Notes: a model not told the origin generated them from the sequence alone. A stretch of DNA of 64,000 bases from Streptomyces sp. NBC_00094 (GCF_026343125.1 NZ_JAPEMB010000001.1:7011501-7075500), one strand, 5' to 3'; counted from the first letter of the stretch, positions 50,776 through 59,896 are shown. Made by a program: numbers and translations.

Positions 50776-52071
50776 TCAGCGCAGGCGGCCCGCGCCCGCG
50801 CGGTGGTCGACGAGCGCCGGGACGGCCTTCGGGTGGTCGACGCGGGTGCGCAGGACGGGCGTCCAGCCCGCGTCCGCGCGCAGGAGCTCCTCGGGGTACT
50901 GCTCGTTGTGGACGGCGAGCAGGTCGACCGGGCTGCCGTTGACGTAGTTGCCGGTGACCGTGACCGGCGCGTCCTTCCACTTCTTCAGGATCTTCCCGGC
51001 CGGCACGTCCGCGGCGAGCGTGAACGCGTTCTTCTCGGCGAAGAGCTGCGACTCCTGCCCGATGCCGAGGCTGTACACGTAGGACGGACCCGCCACCACG
51101 AAGTGGTTGTTGTACGCGTCGACCTGCCCGAAGCGCACCCGGGGCGCCCGTTCCACGACCTTGTCGAAGAGGTTGTGGTGCAGGGTGACGCGGAGCTTGC
51201 CCCGGTCGGTGGCGCCGGCGCTGTCGCTGTTGCCGATCATCAGGGTCTTGTCGTGGTCGGTGAAGACGTTCCAGGAGACCGTGACGAGGTCCGCGCCGCG
51301 TACGACGTCGAGTTCGCCGTCGTGCTGCTGGTAGACCTCCCCGTAGTACGAGGGCAGCGAACTGTCCGGGTGGGCCCCGTCGGTGAAGGTGTCGTGGTCG
51401 ATCCAGACGTGGGTGGAGCCGTACACGACCAGGCTGTCGTACTCGGAGTTCCACGCCCCGGTGGCGCCGTCCGTCGGGTCCCACTGCGGGAAGCAGTCGA
51501 GCGGGCTCTCCAGGGTCAGGTTGCGGACGATGACGTTGTCCACGCCCTGCACCTGGAGGCTTCCGCCGGTGATCCCCGCGTGCCGCCCGACACCCACGAT
51601 CGTGGTGTTGGCCGGCACCTTCACCTTGATCGCCTTGCCCTGGGCCGTGGCGGAGGCCGCCCGCAGCTCCTCCTGGGCGCCGCTGACCTCGTTCTCGTAC
51701 CCCCAGACGGCCGGGTCGTAGTCGGCGAGGTAGCGGGCGAAGTCGTAGCCGGGGGCCTCGAAGGCGGCGCAGCCGGCGGCGGTGGCGTTCAGCGTGCCCA
51801 CCACCTTCACGATGCGGGGCTCCGTGCCGGGCGCTTCGAGCGCGGCCCGGAACTCCTCCCAGGTGGAGACGGTGAAGACCCGGGAGGCGTCGGCGGCGGA
51901 CCCGCCGGTGGTGCCGGTGCCCTCGGACGCCCAGCCGTCGCCGGCCGGCAGCGTCGCCCTGGCCGGGTCGACGACGGGGCGGTGGCCGGTGTGGGCACCG
52001 GCGGCGGGTGCGGTGACCGTCAGGGCGAGGGCGGTCGCGGCGACCACTCCCAGCTGCTTGCGTCGGTTCAC
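50776..52071 (-). CDS. secreted PL1 pectate lyase
   Basis: Exported right-handed beta-helix lyase of 431 residues. Signal peptide ends PAAGAHTGH. PL1 landmarks: FTVSTWEEFRAAL at the start of the helix, VIVRNLTLESP, DSLVVYGSTHVWIDHDTFTDG (calcium-binding), and HHNLFDKVVERAPRVRFGQVDAYNNHF with the catalytic arginine. GTG start with GAGGAG upstream, two bases after the CE12 stop, so coupled to CE12 and the binding-protein gene. Confidence 0.92.
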   Translation of the reverse strand: MNRRKQLGVVAATALALTVTAPAAGAHTGHRPVVDPARATLPAGDGWASEGTGTTGGSAADASRVFTVSTWEEFRAALEAPGTEPRIVKVVGTLNATAAGCAAFEAPGYDFARYLADYDPAVWGYENEVSGAQEELRAASATAQGKAIKVKVPANTTIVGVGRHAGITGGSLQVQGVDNVIVRNLTLESPLDCFPQWDPTDGATGAWNSEYDSLVVYGSTHVWIDHDTFTDGAHPDSSLPSYYGEVYQQHDGELDVVRGADLVTVSWNVFTDHDKTLMIGNSDSAGATDRGKLRVTLHHNLFDKVVERAPRVRFGQVDAYNNHFVVAGPSYVYSLGIGQESQLFAEKNAFTLAADVPAGKILKKWKDAPVTVTGNYVNGSPVDLLAVHNEQYPEELLRADAGWTPVLRTRVDHPKAVPALVDHRAGAGRLR

Positions 52072-52073
52072 GG

Positions 52074-52889
52074 TCAGCTCTCCTCGGAAACGGGCCAGGT
52101 GATCCGGTCGGTGGGGATCTCGTCGTCCAGGCGGCGCGTCTCACGCGGCGCGAGGACGTGGGTACGGAGCAGTTCGGCGGTGACGAGGCGGGCCACCTCG
52201 ATCGCCCCGGGCGGGTTGAAGTGGGTGTTGTCCTGCTCGGTCGCGGTCCAGTTGAAGTACGTCTTCGTGGCCTCGGGGCCGAGCTCCTGCCACAGGGCCA
52301 GGGACAGCGCCTCGATGTCGAGCAGCGGGACGTCCGCCTCCAGGGCGGTCTCCCGCATCGCCGCCGGGTACGCGCCGTGGGTGCGCAGGGCCGTGCCGTC
52401 GGCCGCGAACTTCCGTCGTTCGACGGAGGTGGCGAGCACCGGGAGGGCGCCCCGGGACCGCGCGCCCTCGACGAAGACCCGCAGGTTGTCCTGGTAGGTG
52501 GTCCACGGCTCGGTGTAGCGGGTGGGGTCGGCGGTCTTCTCGTCGTTGTGGCCGAACTGGATCAGGAGCAGGTCGCCGGGGCGGACCGCCGGCAGGATCG
52601 CGTCGAGCCGGCCCTCGTCGAGGAAGCTCTTGGTGCTGCGTCCGTTGACCGCGTGGTTGGCGACGGTCAGCCCCTTGTGCAGGAAGAAGGGGAGCGCCAT
52701 GCCCCACCCGGTCTCGGGCGCGGCGTCGGCGTACTTCTGGGCGGCGGTGGAGTCGCCCGCGATGTGGAGCGTGCGCATACGGGGGAGTCCTCGGGGAGGG
52801 AGTCCTTGGGAACGGGCGGCGGGCGCCCCGGCCAGGGCGAGCGCGAGGCCCGCCCCGGCCGTGACCACCGCGCGGCGGCCGACGCTCAC
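52074..52889 (-). CDS. secreted CE12 rhamnogalacturonan/pectin acetylesterase
   Basis: SGNH esterase of 271 residues. An N-terminal Tat-like signal (GRRAVVTAGAGLALALAG) is followed by block I Ser in HIAGDSTAAQKY, block II Gly in VNGRSTKSFL, block III Asn in IQFGHNDEK and block V Asp/His in EQDNTHFNPPGA. Shorter than the CE12 enzyme at 39690, lacking its extra N-terminal module. GTG start overlaps the stop of the binding-protein gene by four bases, an unusual coupling of an extracellular esterase to a transporter component. Confidence 0.9.
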   Translation of the reverse strand: MSVGRRAVVTAGAGLALALAGAPAARSQGLPPRGLPRMRTLHIAGDSTAAQKYADAAPETGWGMALPFFLHKGLTVANHAVNGRSTKSFLDEGRLDAILPAVRPGDLLLIQFGHNDEKTADPTRYTEPWTTYQDNLRVFVEGARSRGALPVLATSVERRKFAADGTALRTHGAYPAAMRETALEADVPLLDIEALSLALWQELGPEATKTYFNWTATEQDNTHFNPPGAIEVARLVTAELLRTHVLAPRETRRLDDEIPTDRITWPVSEES

Positions 52890-54226
52890 TTGTTCTGCTG
52901 CTTCCACTCGGCCTGGGCCGCGTCGAGCTGCTCGGCGAGGGCGTCGAGGAACTCCTTGGCCGTGGCCTTGCCGAGGAGGACCTTCTGGAACTCGGCCTCG
53001 TTGTCGGCCTTGGAGATGGTGTTCCAGTCGGGCAGGTAGTACGGCAGCTGCACGATCGTGGCCTTGCCGCTGAAGAGGACGTCGGCGGCGAGCTTGGTCG
53101 GCTCGGCCTCCTGGATCCACGGGTCCTGCGCGGCCTCCGTGTTGGCGGGTATGGCCCCGGCCGACTTGTTCCACTTGCTGTTGGACTCGTGCGAGGCCGC
53201 GAACTCGATGAACTTCCAGGCGGCGGCCTTGTTCTTGCTGGACGAGAAGAGGCCGAGGCCGTCGACCGGGTTGGAGACCTGCACCCGGGTGCCGTCGTCC
53301 AGGGTCGGGTTCGGGATGCCCCGGAACTTCTCCGTGCCGAGCGCCTTCACGTGGTCCTGGTAGGAGCCCAGGTTGTGGTTGAGCATGCCGATCTCGCCGC
53401 TGTCCCACTGCGCGACCATCTTGGTGAAGTCGTTGTTGACGTCGGCGGCCGGGGTGGTCTTCTTGAACAGGCCGGCGTACTTCTCCAGCGCGGCCACGTT
53501 CTTCGGGTCGTTGACGGTGGTCTTGTCGCCGTTCCAGAAGGTGGCGATGCCGCTCTGGCCGTACATGGCGTCGAGCGCCTGCGCGATGGATCCCGCGCCG
53601 CCGCGGATCGTGTAGCCGAAACGGTTCTTGTCCTTGGCGGTGAGCTTCTCGGCCGCCGTGTAGAAGGCCGACCAGGTGGTGGGCTCGGCGAGGCCGGCCG
53701 CCTTGAACAGGTCGGTGCGGTAGTAGAGGACGCCGTTGCTGGCGGAGGTGGGGACCGTGAACAGCTTGCCCTGGCCGCCGGCCGCCTTGACGTTGTCGAC
53801 CATGCCGGCGTTCAGCTTGCCCTTGAGGGCGCTGCCGTCGATCCGGGAGTCCAGCGGCTCCAGGGCGTTCTGCGCGGCGATGCCGGCGAGCATGGCCGCG
53901 CCGACGCCACCGACGTCCGGCAGGCCGCCGCCCTGGATGGCGGTGTCGTACTTGGACTGCACCTCCTTGGAGGCCACCCCGACGTACTCGACGTCGATGT
54001 CCGGGTTGGCCTTCTCGAAGTCGGCGATGATCTCCTTCCAGACGTCGGTGCGGACACCGCCGTTGTTGTCCCAGAAGGTGATCTTGCCCTTGCCCGATCC
54101 CTCGGTGCCCTTCTCACCGCCCGCGCCGCTGCCGTCGTCACCGCAGGCGGTGGCGGTCAGGGCGAGGACGCCGGTCAGGGCGAGGGCGAGGGCGGCTCTG
54201 CGCCGTCCGCCGGGGAAGATGGTCAT
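52886..54226 (-). CDS. sugar-binding lipoprotein of an ABC importer
   Basis: Extracellular solute-binding protein of 446 residues with a lipoprotein signal (LALTATAC, C28) and glycine/serine linker. Landmarks: KITFWDNNGGVRTDVWKEII, FEKANPDIDVEYVGV, GGLPDVGGVGAAMLAGIAAQNALEPLD. Neighbours (pectin lyases, GH43, permeases) suggest a galacturonate- or arabinose-containing oligosaccharide. The two matching permeases lie 3.7 kb upstream on the same strand. The gap 54227-54319 before it has no clear promoter. Confidence 0.88.
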   Translation of the reverse strand: MTIFPGGRRRAALALALTGVLALTATACGDDGSGAGGEKGTEGSGKGKITFWDNNGGVRTDVWKEIIADFEKANPDIDVEYVGVASKEVQSKYDTAIQGGGLPDVGGVGAAMLAGIAAQNALEPLDSRIDGSALKGKLNAGMVDNVKAAGGQGKLFTVPTSASNGVLYYRTDLFKAAGLAEPTTWSAFYTAAEKLTAKDKNRFGYTIRGGAGSIAQALDAMYGQSGIATFWNGDKTTVNDPKNVAALEKYAGLFKKTTPAADVNNDFTKMVAQWDSGEIGMLNHNLGSYQDHVKALGTEKFRGIPNPTLDDGTRVQVSNPVDGLGLFSSSKNKAAAWKFIEFAASHESNSKWNKSAGAIPANTEAAQDPWIQEAEPTKLAADVLFSGKATIVQLPYYLPDWNTISKADNEAEFQKVLLGKATAKEFLDALAEQLDAAQAEWKQQNK

Positions 54227-54319
54227 CGTCGGCTCTCTTCTCTCGGGGTCTTGCGGGGATGGAGCGGGGGATGGGGATGTGGGGGAGCTCAGGGGGGTGC
54301 TCAGGGGGCAGGGGGGTGT

Positions 54320-55879
54320 TCAGGCGGTGACGCGGAAGGCGGTGAACACGGCCGTCCCGGCGTGCTCCGTGCCGTCCGGCGCGCCCGCGAACAGGCCGAG
54401 CAGCGCGCCGACCCAGCGCCAGGGCGTGGCGGCGAACTCCGGCCCGAGGGGGACCGGTTCCTCGGTGTCGTCGGAGGAGTACGAGAAGCGGCAGCGTGCG
54501 TCCGCCGTGACCTCGATCCGCAGCAGGACCCGGTTCCCGGTCACCGGACGGGAGTGGGCCGCGTCCCGTTCACGGTCGGCGTTGGCCGGGGCGAAGCGGT
54601 GGGTCAGCCGGACCGTGCCGTCAGGGGACCGTTCCAGGCCGATCCACGCGTAGGCGTCGCCGAGGACCACGAGTCCGGCGCGGGCCCCGGCCGCCTGGGC
54701 GTCGAGCCGCAGCGCGACCTCGACCGTCCGCGCCCCGGCCGGCAGCCGCTGCGTCAGGACGTGCGGCACGCTCCGCAGGTCGTCGAGCCGTTCCGTACGG
54801 ACACAGTCGAGGCGCAGTCCGTCGCCCGCGTGCCGGGTGGCCCAGCCCTCGTCCGGGTTGGCCGTCCACTGCCACTGCCGGCCGAACCGCCCGCCGGGGA
54901 AGGCGTCGTCGACGGCGGGCCGCGACGGCGACTGCTCCGGCAGCTCCGGCTTGCGGTGGACGCGGACGGGCACGCCGCCGTCGCCGAGCACCGGCCAGCC
55001 GTCCGCACCCCAGCGCATCGGCTGGAGGTGGACGAGACGGCCGTGCGCGCCCGACTGCTGGAAGTGCAGGAACCAGTCCTCACCGCGCTGGGTGCGCACC
55101 CAGCCGCCCTGGTGGGGGCCGTTGACGTCGGTGTCGCCCTGCGCGAGGACGGTCCGCTCCTCGTACGGGCCGAAGAACGACCGTGAGCGGAAGGCGCCCT
55201 GCCAGCCGGTGGCCACGCCCCCGGCCGGGGCGAGGATCCAGAACCAGCCGTCGTGGCGGTACAGCTTCGGGCCCTCCAGGGTGAACCAGCCCGGTATCAG
55301 GTCGGCGTCGACGACGACCCGGCCCTCGTCGAGGACCTTCGTGCCGTCCGGGCTCATCCGGTGGCCGGTGAGCCGGTTGTTGAACCCGGCACGGGACTTG
55401 GCCCAGCCGTGTACGAGGTACGCCTCGCCGGACTCCTCGTCCCACAGCGGGCAGGCGTCGATCAGTCCGAGCCCCGACTTCACCAGGTGCGGTGCGGTCC
55501 ACGGTCCGCGTACCGAAGGGGCGTTGACCTGGAAGATCCCGTGGTCGGGGTCGCCCCAGAAGATCCAGAACCGCCCGTCATGCCGGCGCAGGGACGGCGC
55601 CCAGACCCCGCGGTCGTGCCGGGGCCCGGTGAACGCGGCGGCCGGTTCCAGCCGCTCCAGGGCGTGGCCCACGATCGTCCAGTTGACGAGGTCCCGGGAG
55701 TGCAGCAGCGGAAGCCCGGGGGCGCGGCCGAAGCTGGACGCCGTCAGGTAGTAGTCCTCGCCGTCGCGTACGACGTCCGGGTCGGACCAGTCGGCCGCGA
55801 GGACCGGGTTGCGGTACGTACCGTCGCCCAGGTCTCCGGTGAGGACCCCGCCGGCGGTCCCTTGGGCGGCCCCGCTCAC
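54320..55879 (-). CDS. GH43 glycosidase with C-terminal DUF1349-like domain
   Basis: Cytosolic enzyme of 519 residues, likely an arabinofuranosidase or xylosidase. The five-bladed propeller has the base Asp in AADWSDPDVVRDGEDYYLTASSF, GLPLLHSRDLVNWTIVGHAL, a pKa-tuning Asp in GLIDACPLWDE, and the acid Glu in FTLEGPKLYRHDG. A C-terminal beta-sandwich (about 330-519) follows. No signal peptide. GTG start overlaps the DUF6807 stop (GTGA), so translation is coupled. Substrate specificity is not readable. Confidence 0.88.
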   Translation of the reverse strand: MSGAAQGTAGGVLTGDLGDGTYRNPVLAADWSDPDVVRDGEDYYLTASSFGRAPGLPLLHSRDLVNWTIVGHALERLEPAAAFTGPRHDRGVWAPSLRRHDGRFWIFWGDPDHGIFQVNAPSVRGPWTAPHLVKSGLGLIDACPLWDEESGEAYLVHGWAKSRAGFNNRLTGHRMSPDGTKVLDEGRVVVDADLIPGWFTLEGPKLYRHDGWFWILAPAGGVATGWQGAFRSRSFFGPYEERTVLAQGDTDVNGPHQGGWVRTQRGEDWFLHFQQSGAHGRLVHLQPMRWGADGWPVLGDGGVPVRVHRKPELPEQSPSRPAVDDAFPGGRFGRQWQWTANPDEGWATRHAGDGLRLDCVRTERLDDLRSVPHVLTQRLPAGARTVEVALRLDAQAAGARAGLVVLGDAYAWIGLERSPDGTVRLTHRFAPANADRERDAAHSRPVTGNRVLLRIEVTADARCRFSYSSDDTEEPVPLGPEFAATPWRWVGALLGLFAGAPDGTEHAGTAVFTAFRVTA

Positions 55880-56727
55880 GAGGCCACCGCCTTGCGGACC
55901 AGGGCGGCGGCGCCGGACCGGTCGAGCCGGCCGTCGGCGACGACGGTCACCACCCGCCGTACGAAGGTCTCCCCGGCGGCCACCGCCAGCCGCCCCTCGT
56001 GGGCGAGGGACGAACCCACACCCGGGTACTCGGCGGCGCGCACGAACCACGGGTCGCGGCGGGTCGTCTCCGTGGCCCCCGCGAACACCAGGGTCCAGTG
56101 CTCGCCCGCGAGCGCCACCCACTCCGAGCGGGCGCCGTGCACGGCCTCCTCGCCGTCTGCGCCGGAGTCCGCCCCGAAGACGACCGGCGCCGTCGCCTCC
56201 TTCGGCGCGCGCCAGAAGAATCCGCCGTACGCGGCCCCCGGCCGTCCGTTCGTCGCCGGGCTCCCGATCGACAGGTCCCGCCCCGACACGTTGGCGAGGG
56301 AGAAGGTGAGGTCGAGCGCCCAGGCGGAGTCCGTGAGGGCGGTCGCCGCCACGGTCCGGTGCTCGCGCAGCAGCCGATCGTCCCCCGCCCACCAGGTCAG
56401 CTCCTCGACGAAGCCGTCCGGGTCGCACAGCTTGAACCCGTCGTGCCGCTGCACGCCGTGGTTGTCGAGCTCGACCGAGCCGAGGTCGCGGACGAAGGTG
56501 CGCCCGCCCCAGAAGTTGTGGCCCGCCACGTCGGGCACGGCGACCCCCGCCCCCAGGTGGTGCGGGTGGTCCTCGGGCACGGTCTCGGTCACCACGCGCC
56601 CGGCGAGCGTCGTCACGGGGTGCAGGTACGGCCGGGGCGCGTGGTCGAGGGCCAGCGCGGGCCGGGTGGTGTAGCGGGCGACGGTGCGGCCCGCGCAGCG
56701 CAGCAGGGTCGGCGGCTCGGCGTTCAT
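55876..56727 (-). CDS. DUF6807 protein, often labelled PmoA
   Basis: Cytosolic protein of 283 residues with no membrane segment. Distinctive motifs: YTTRPALALDHAPRPYLHPVTTLAGR, EDHPHHLGAGVAVPDVAGHNFWGG (His-rich, possible metal or sugar site), and GGFFWRAPKEA. The name PmoA in databases suggests methane monooxygenase, which is not supported: no membrane helices and wrong context. ATG overlaps the oxidoreductase stop and its own stop overlaps GH43. It forms a coupled pair with Gfo/Idh/MocA in sugar operons; reaction unknown. Confidence 0.75.
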   Translation of the reverse strand: MNAEPPTLLRCAGRTVARYTTRPALALDHAPRPYLHPVTTLAGRVVTETVPEDHPHHLGAGVAVPDVAGHNFWGGRTFVRDLGSVELDNHGVQRHDGFKLCDPDGFVEELTWWAGDDRLLREHRTVAATALTDSAWALDLTFSLANVSGRDLSIGSPATNGRPGAAYGGFFWRAPKEATAPVVFGADSGADGEEAVHGARSEWVALAGEHWTLVFAGATETTRRDPWFVRAAEYPGVGSSLAHEGRLAVAAGETFVRRVVTVVADGRLDRSGAAALVRKAVAS

Positions 56728-57887
56728 CGGGCCCCCGCCCGGGTCGACGGCGCCCAGGCGGCGCCGAGTTCGGAGAAGAGCCGCAGCTCGTCGGCGCTCG
56801 CGTCGACCAGGGCGTCGACGCCGTCGACGACCCGGCGCGGCGCGCTCTCGCCGGCCTCGGCGTGCCAGTGCCCCGCGGGCACCTCCCGTGGGTCAGGAGC
56901 CGTACGGACCGCCTCGACGACCCGCATGAACGCCCCGGTCTCCGCCGGCGGCACCCGGAGCGGCTCGCCGTCCGTCACATGGGCGACGAGGTTCTCCAGG
57001 AGGTCGGTCCGCCCGTACTCGGTCTCGACCGGTCCGTGCCCGGCCCGCTGCACGAGGACCCGGTCCTGCCGGTACCAGAAGGTGATCCGGCCCTGGCTGC
57101 CGTGGACGACGACGTACGGCTCCGAGGACTTCTCGGCGCAGAGGGTCGCGGCCACCGTCACCGGGGTGCCGGCCGCCGTCATGACCCGTACGCAGGAGGT
57201 GTCGTCGGACTCGATGGCGTTGGCGTGGAGCAGCTCCGTCTCGATGTGCTCGACGTCCTCGGACCGGGTGGAGCCGGAGAGCGCGAGCGCGGTGGCGACG
57301 GCGTGCGCGAGGGGGTTGGTGAGGGCGCCGTCGACGACGTCGACGCCGCCGAGGCGCCGGTGTCCGGCCCAGGGCGCGCGCCGGAAGTAGGCCTCGTCCC
57401 GGACCCAGGCCCCGGCCGCGCCGACGCCGAGGAGTTCGCCGATCGCACCCTCCTCGACCATCCGGCGGATCGCGGGCACCGCGTGCGAGCCGAGCGACTG
57501 GAAGCCGACCTGGCAGGCCACCCCGGCTTCGGCGACCCCGTCGGCCATCCTGCGGAACTCCGCGAACGACGGGGCGGGCGGCTTCTCCAGGAGGATGTGC
57601 GCCCCGTGCCGGGCCGCGGCGAGGGTCATGTCGGTGTGGGTCTGGATGGGGGTGCTGAGCACGGCGATCCGGGCGCCGGTGGAGGCGAGGAGCGCCTCGA
57701 AGTCGGCGGACTGCTCGGGGTCCCCGATGCCGTCGAGCTCGGCCGCGTCGAGCGGGCGGAGCTCGCAGACCCCGGCGAGGCGGACGAGGCCCCGCTCTTC
57801 GAGGCGGCGGATGTTGAGGAGGTGGCTGCGGCCGTGGCCGCGGGCGCCGGCGAGGACGACCGGCAGCGGGGTGCGTACGGTGTTCAT
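56724..57887 (-). CDS. Gfo/Idh/MocA family oxidoreductase
   Basis: NAD(P)-dependent dehydrogenase-like protein of 387 residues. Rossmann start LPVVLAGARGHGRSHLLNIRRLEE, the conserved ILLEKPPAPSFAEF (EKP motif) and a C-terminal beta-sheet domain starting VGFQSLGSHAVPAIRRMV. ATG at 57887 is preferred because AAGGA lies just upstream; ATG at 57923 overlaps the permease stop and has no good site. Coupled to DUF6807. It probably oxidises or epimerises a sugar or sugar acid released by the pectin system; substrate unknown. Confidence 0.85.
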   Translation of the reverse strand: MNTVRTPLPVVLAGARGHGRSHLLNIRRLEERGLVRLAGVCELRPLDAAELDGIGDPEQSADFEALLASTGARIAVLSTPIQTHTDMTLAAARHGAHILLEKPPAPSFAEFRRMADGVAEAGVACQVGFQSLGSHAVPAIRRMVEEGAIGELLGVGAAGAWVRDEAYFRRAPWAGHRRLGGVDVVDGALTNPLAHAVATALALSGSTRSEDVEHIETELLHANAIESDDTSCVRVMTAAGTPVTVAATLCAEKSSEPYVVVHGSQGRITFWYRQDRVLVQRAGHGPVETEYGRTDLLENLVAHVTDGEPLRVPPAETGAFMRVVEAVRTAPDPREVPAGHWHAEAGESAPRRVVDGVDALVDASADELRLFSELGAAWAPSTRAGAR

Positions 57888-57919
57888 GTCTTCCTTGTCG
57901 ATGGTCGTCCGGGAGCTGT

Positions 57920-58837
57920 TCATCCCTTCACCGCCCCGGCGCTGAAGCCCGTGACCAGCCACTTCTGGATGAAGGCGAAGACGATGACGACGGGGACGGC
58001 GGCGATGACCCCGCCCGCCGCGAGTGCGCCGAGGTCGACGCTGTCGGCGCCCATGAGGGTGTTGAGCCCGACCGGGATCGTCTGCTTGTCCTGGCTGCTG
58101 AGGAACATCAGGGCGAACAGGAAGTGGTTCCAGGCGTGGACGAAGGCGAAGGAGCCGACGGCGACCAGGCCGGGCCGCAGCAGGGGGAGGACGACGATCC
58201 GGAAGGCGCTGAAGCGGTTGCAGCCGTCGACCCAGGCGGCCTCCTCCAGCGAGTACGGCACGTTCCTGATGAAGCCGCTGATGAGGATCATCGAGAGCGG
58301 CAGCTGGAAGACGGTCTCGGCGATGATGACGGAGCCGAGGGAGTTGATCATCCGTAGTTCGGCGAAGATCTGGAAGAGCGGGACCAGGAGCAGGGCGCCC
58401 GGCACGAACTGGGAGCAGAGCAGGGCCAGCATGAAGCCCTTCTTGATCCGGAAGTCGAAGCGGGCGAGGGCGTAACCGCCTGCCAGCGCGACGACCGTGG
58501 TCATCACGAGCACCGCGACACCGATGAGCAGGCTGTTCTGGAAGAAGACGGCGAAGCTGCGCTCCGTCCACACCTTCTCGAAGTGCTCGGTCGTCATCGG
58601 CCAGGGCAGGAGCGAGGTGGAGCCGGCCGGCCGCACCGCGAACAGCAGGATCCAGTAGAAGGGGACCAGGGTGAAGACGAGGTAGATCCCGAGAGGCAGG
58701 TAGATCTGCCAGCGGGGGACCTCGTCCCAGGCCGGGCGGCGCTTGCGGGCGGCGGCCGGCGGGGTCCGGTCGGGGGGCGGTGGTGCCTGCGCGGCCCCGG
58801 GGGCGGGGGCGGCGGTCAGGGTGGACTCGGCTGTCAC
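57920..58837 (-). CDS. ABC sugar permease
   Basis: Membrane permease of 305 residues, hydrophilic N-terminus to about 45, then six helices from IYLPLGIYLVFTLVPFYWIL. EAA loop: EEAAWVDGCNRFSAFRIVVLPLLRP. GTG start overlaps the preceding permease stop by four bases. Followed by the oxidoreductase gene after 32 bases. Confidence 0.9.
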   Translation of the reverse strand: MTAESTLTAAPAPGAAQAPPPPDRTPPAAARKRRPAWDEVPRWQIYLPLGIYLVFTLVPFYWILLFAVRPAGSTSLLPWPMTTEHFEKVWTERSFAVFFQNSLLIGVAVLVMTTVVALAGGYALARFDFRIKKGFMLALLCSQFVPGALLLVPLFQIFAELRMINSLGSVIIAETVFQLPLSMILISGFIRNVPYSLEEAAWVDGCNRFSAFRIVVLPLLRPGLVAVGSFAFVHAWNHFLFALMFLSSQDKQTIPVGLNTLMGADSVDLGALAAGGVIAAVPVVIVFAFIQKWLVTGFSAGAVKG

Positions 58838-59772
58838 TTGCCGTCGCCTCCGAACTTGCTCAGGCGCAGATAGACCATCGAGCAGAAGAGAAGGATCACG
58901 AACGCCACCGTGGTGAGGGCGGAGGCGTATCCGAAGTTGTGGGCGTCGACGCTGGTGTGGGCGATGTACAGGGGGAGGGTGGTCGTCTCGCCCGCGGGAC
59001 CGCCGCCGGTCAACGTGTAGAGCAGGTCGACGTTGTTGAACTCCCACACCGCGCGCAGCAGTGTGGAGAGCACGATCGCGTCCCGGATGTGGGGGAGCGT
59101 GATGTGCAGGAACTGGCGGAGCCTGCCCGCCCCGTCGACCTCGGCCGCCTCGTACAGGTCCTTCGGTACGGACTGGAGGTCGGCCAGGATGAGGATGGCG
59201 AAGAAGGGCACCCCGCGCCAGAGGTCGGCGACGATCGCCGCGGAGAAGACGGTCGAGGTGTCGGAGAGCAGGGACGTGCCGTACTCGCCGATGCCCAGGT
59301 CCGCCAGGTATCGCGTGATGCCGGTCTGGGAGTTGTAGAGCAGGACCCAGATCGCGGAGGTGAGCACGCCGGAGACGGCCCAGGGCGAGAAGACGAGGGC
59401 CCGGCCCAGGGCGCGGCCCACGAAGGTCTGGTTCACGATGAGGGCGAGGCCGAGGCCGAAGAGCAGCTGGAGGGTCACCTCGACCACGACCCACTGGAAG
59501 CTGAAGGACAGAGTCCCCCAGAACTGCGGGTCGTCGGTGAAGATCCGGGTGAAGTTCTCCAGGCCCGCGAAGCCGTTACGCCAGGGCTTGGTGGGGTTGT
59601 AGTGCTGGAGGCTGTAGTAGAAGACGCTGAGCACCGGGTAGGCGATGAAGCCCAGCATCAGCAGTCCGGCGGGGGCGATCAGGAGATACGGCAGTCGGCG
59701 GGGGGCCGATCCCGTGCGGCGGCGCCTCCGTGCCGTGTCGGCCTGGGGCGGTGAGGTCACAGCTGAGGCCAT
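58834..59772 (-). CDS. ABC sugar permease
   Basis: Membrane permease of 312 residues with six helices from LPYLLIAPAGLLMLGFIAYPV. EAA loop: YEAAEVDGAGRLRQFLHITLPHIRD. ATG at 59772 with CGGAG upstream. It heads a transcript preceded by two palindromes. Pairs with the next permease and most likely with the binding protein at 52886. No ATPase gene is nearby. Confidence 0.9.
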   Translation of the reverse strand: MASAVTSPPQADTARRRRRTGSAPRRLPYLLIAPAGLLMLGFIAYPVLSVFYYSLQHYNPTKPWRNGFAGLENFTRIFTDDPQFWGTLSFSFQWVVVEVTLQLLFGLGLALIVNQTFVGRALGRALVFSPWAVSGVLTSAIWVLLYNSQTGITRYLADLGIGEYGTSLLSDTSTVFSAAIVADLWRGVPFFAILILADLQSVPKDLYEAAEVDGAGRLRQFLHITLPHIRDAIVLSTLLRAVWEFNNVDLLYTLTGGGPAGETTTLPLYIAHTSVDAHNFGYASALTTVAFVILLFCSMVYLRLSKFGGDGK

Positions 59773-59793
59773 GACGGCGGCTCCGTTCTCGGT

Positions 59794-59817
59794 GAAGCGC
59801 TTCGCGAACGACGTTCG
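59794..59817. promoter_or_regulatory. two adjacent palindromes before the permease operon
   Basis: GAAGCGCTTC (59794-59803) is a LacI-type core; immediately beside it CGAACG-A-CGTTCG (59805-59817) is a second perfect palindrome with a central A. Both lie 22-45 bases upstream of the first permease, suggesting a promoter controlled by two repressors. Confidence 0.55.
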
Positions 59818-59896
59818 AGATTTCGGACAGGTGGGGCGAGGGGGAGTCTCGGGTGGGTCTCGGGTGGGCTTCCGGACGGTGCTTCGGGTGGCGGGG

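Noticed and set aside
55876..56727. Methane monooxygenase subunit PmoA
   Set aside because: No membrane helices, no copper-enzyme partners, and it lies in a sugar operon; the family label is a misnomer.
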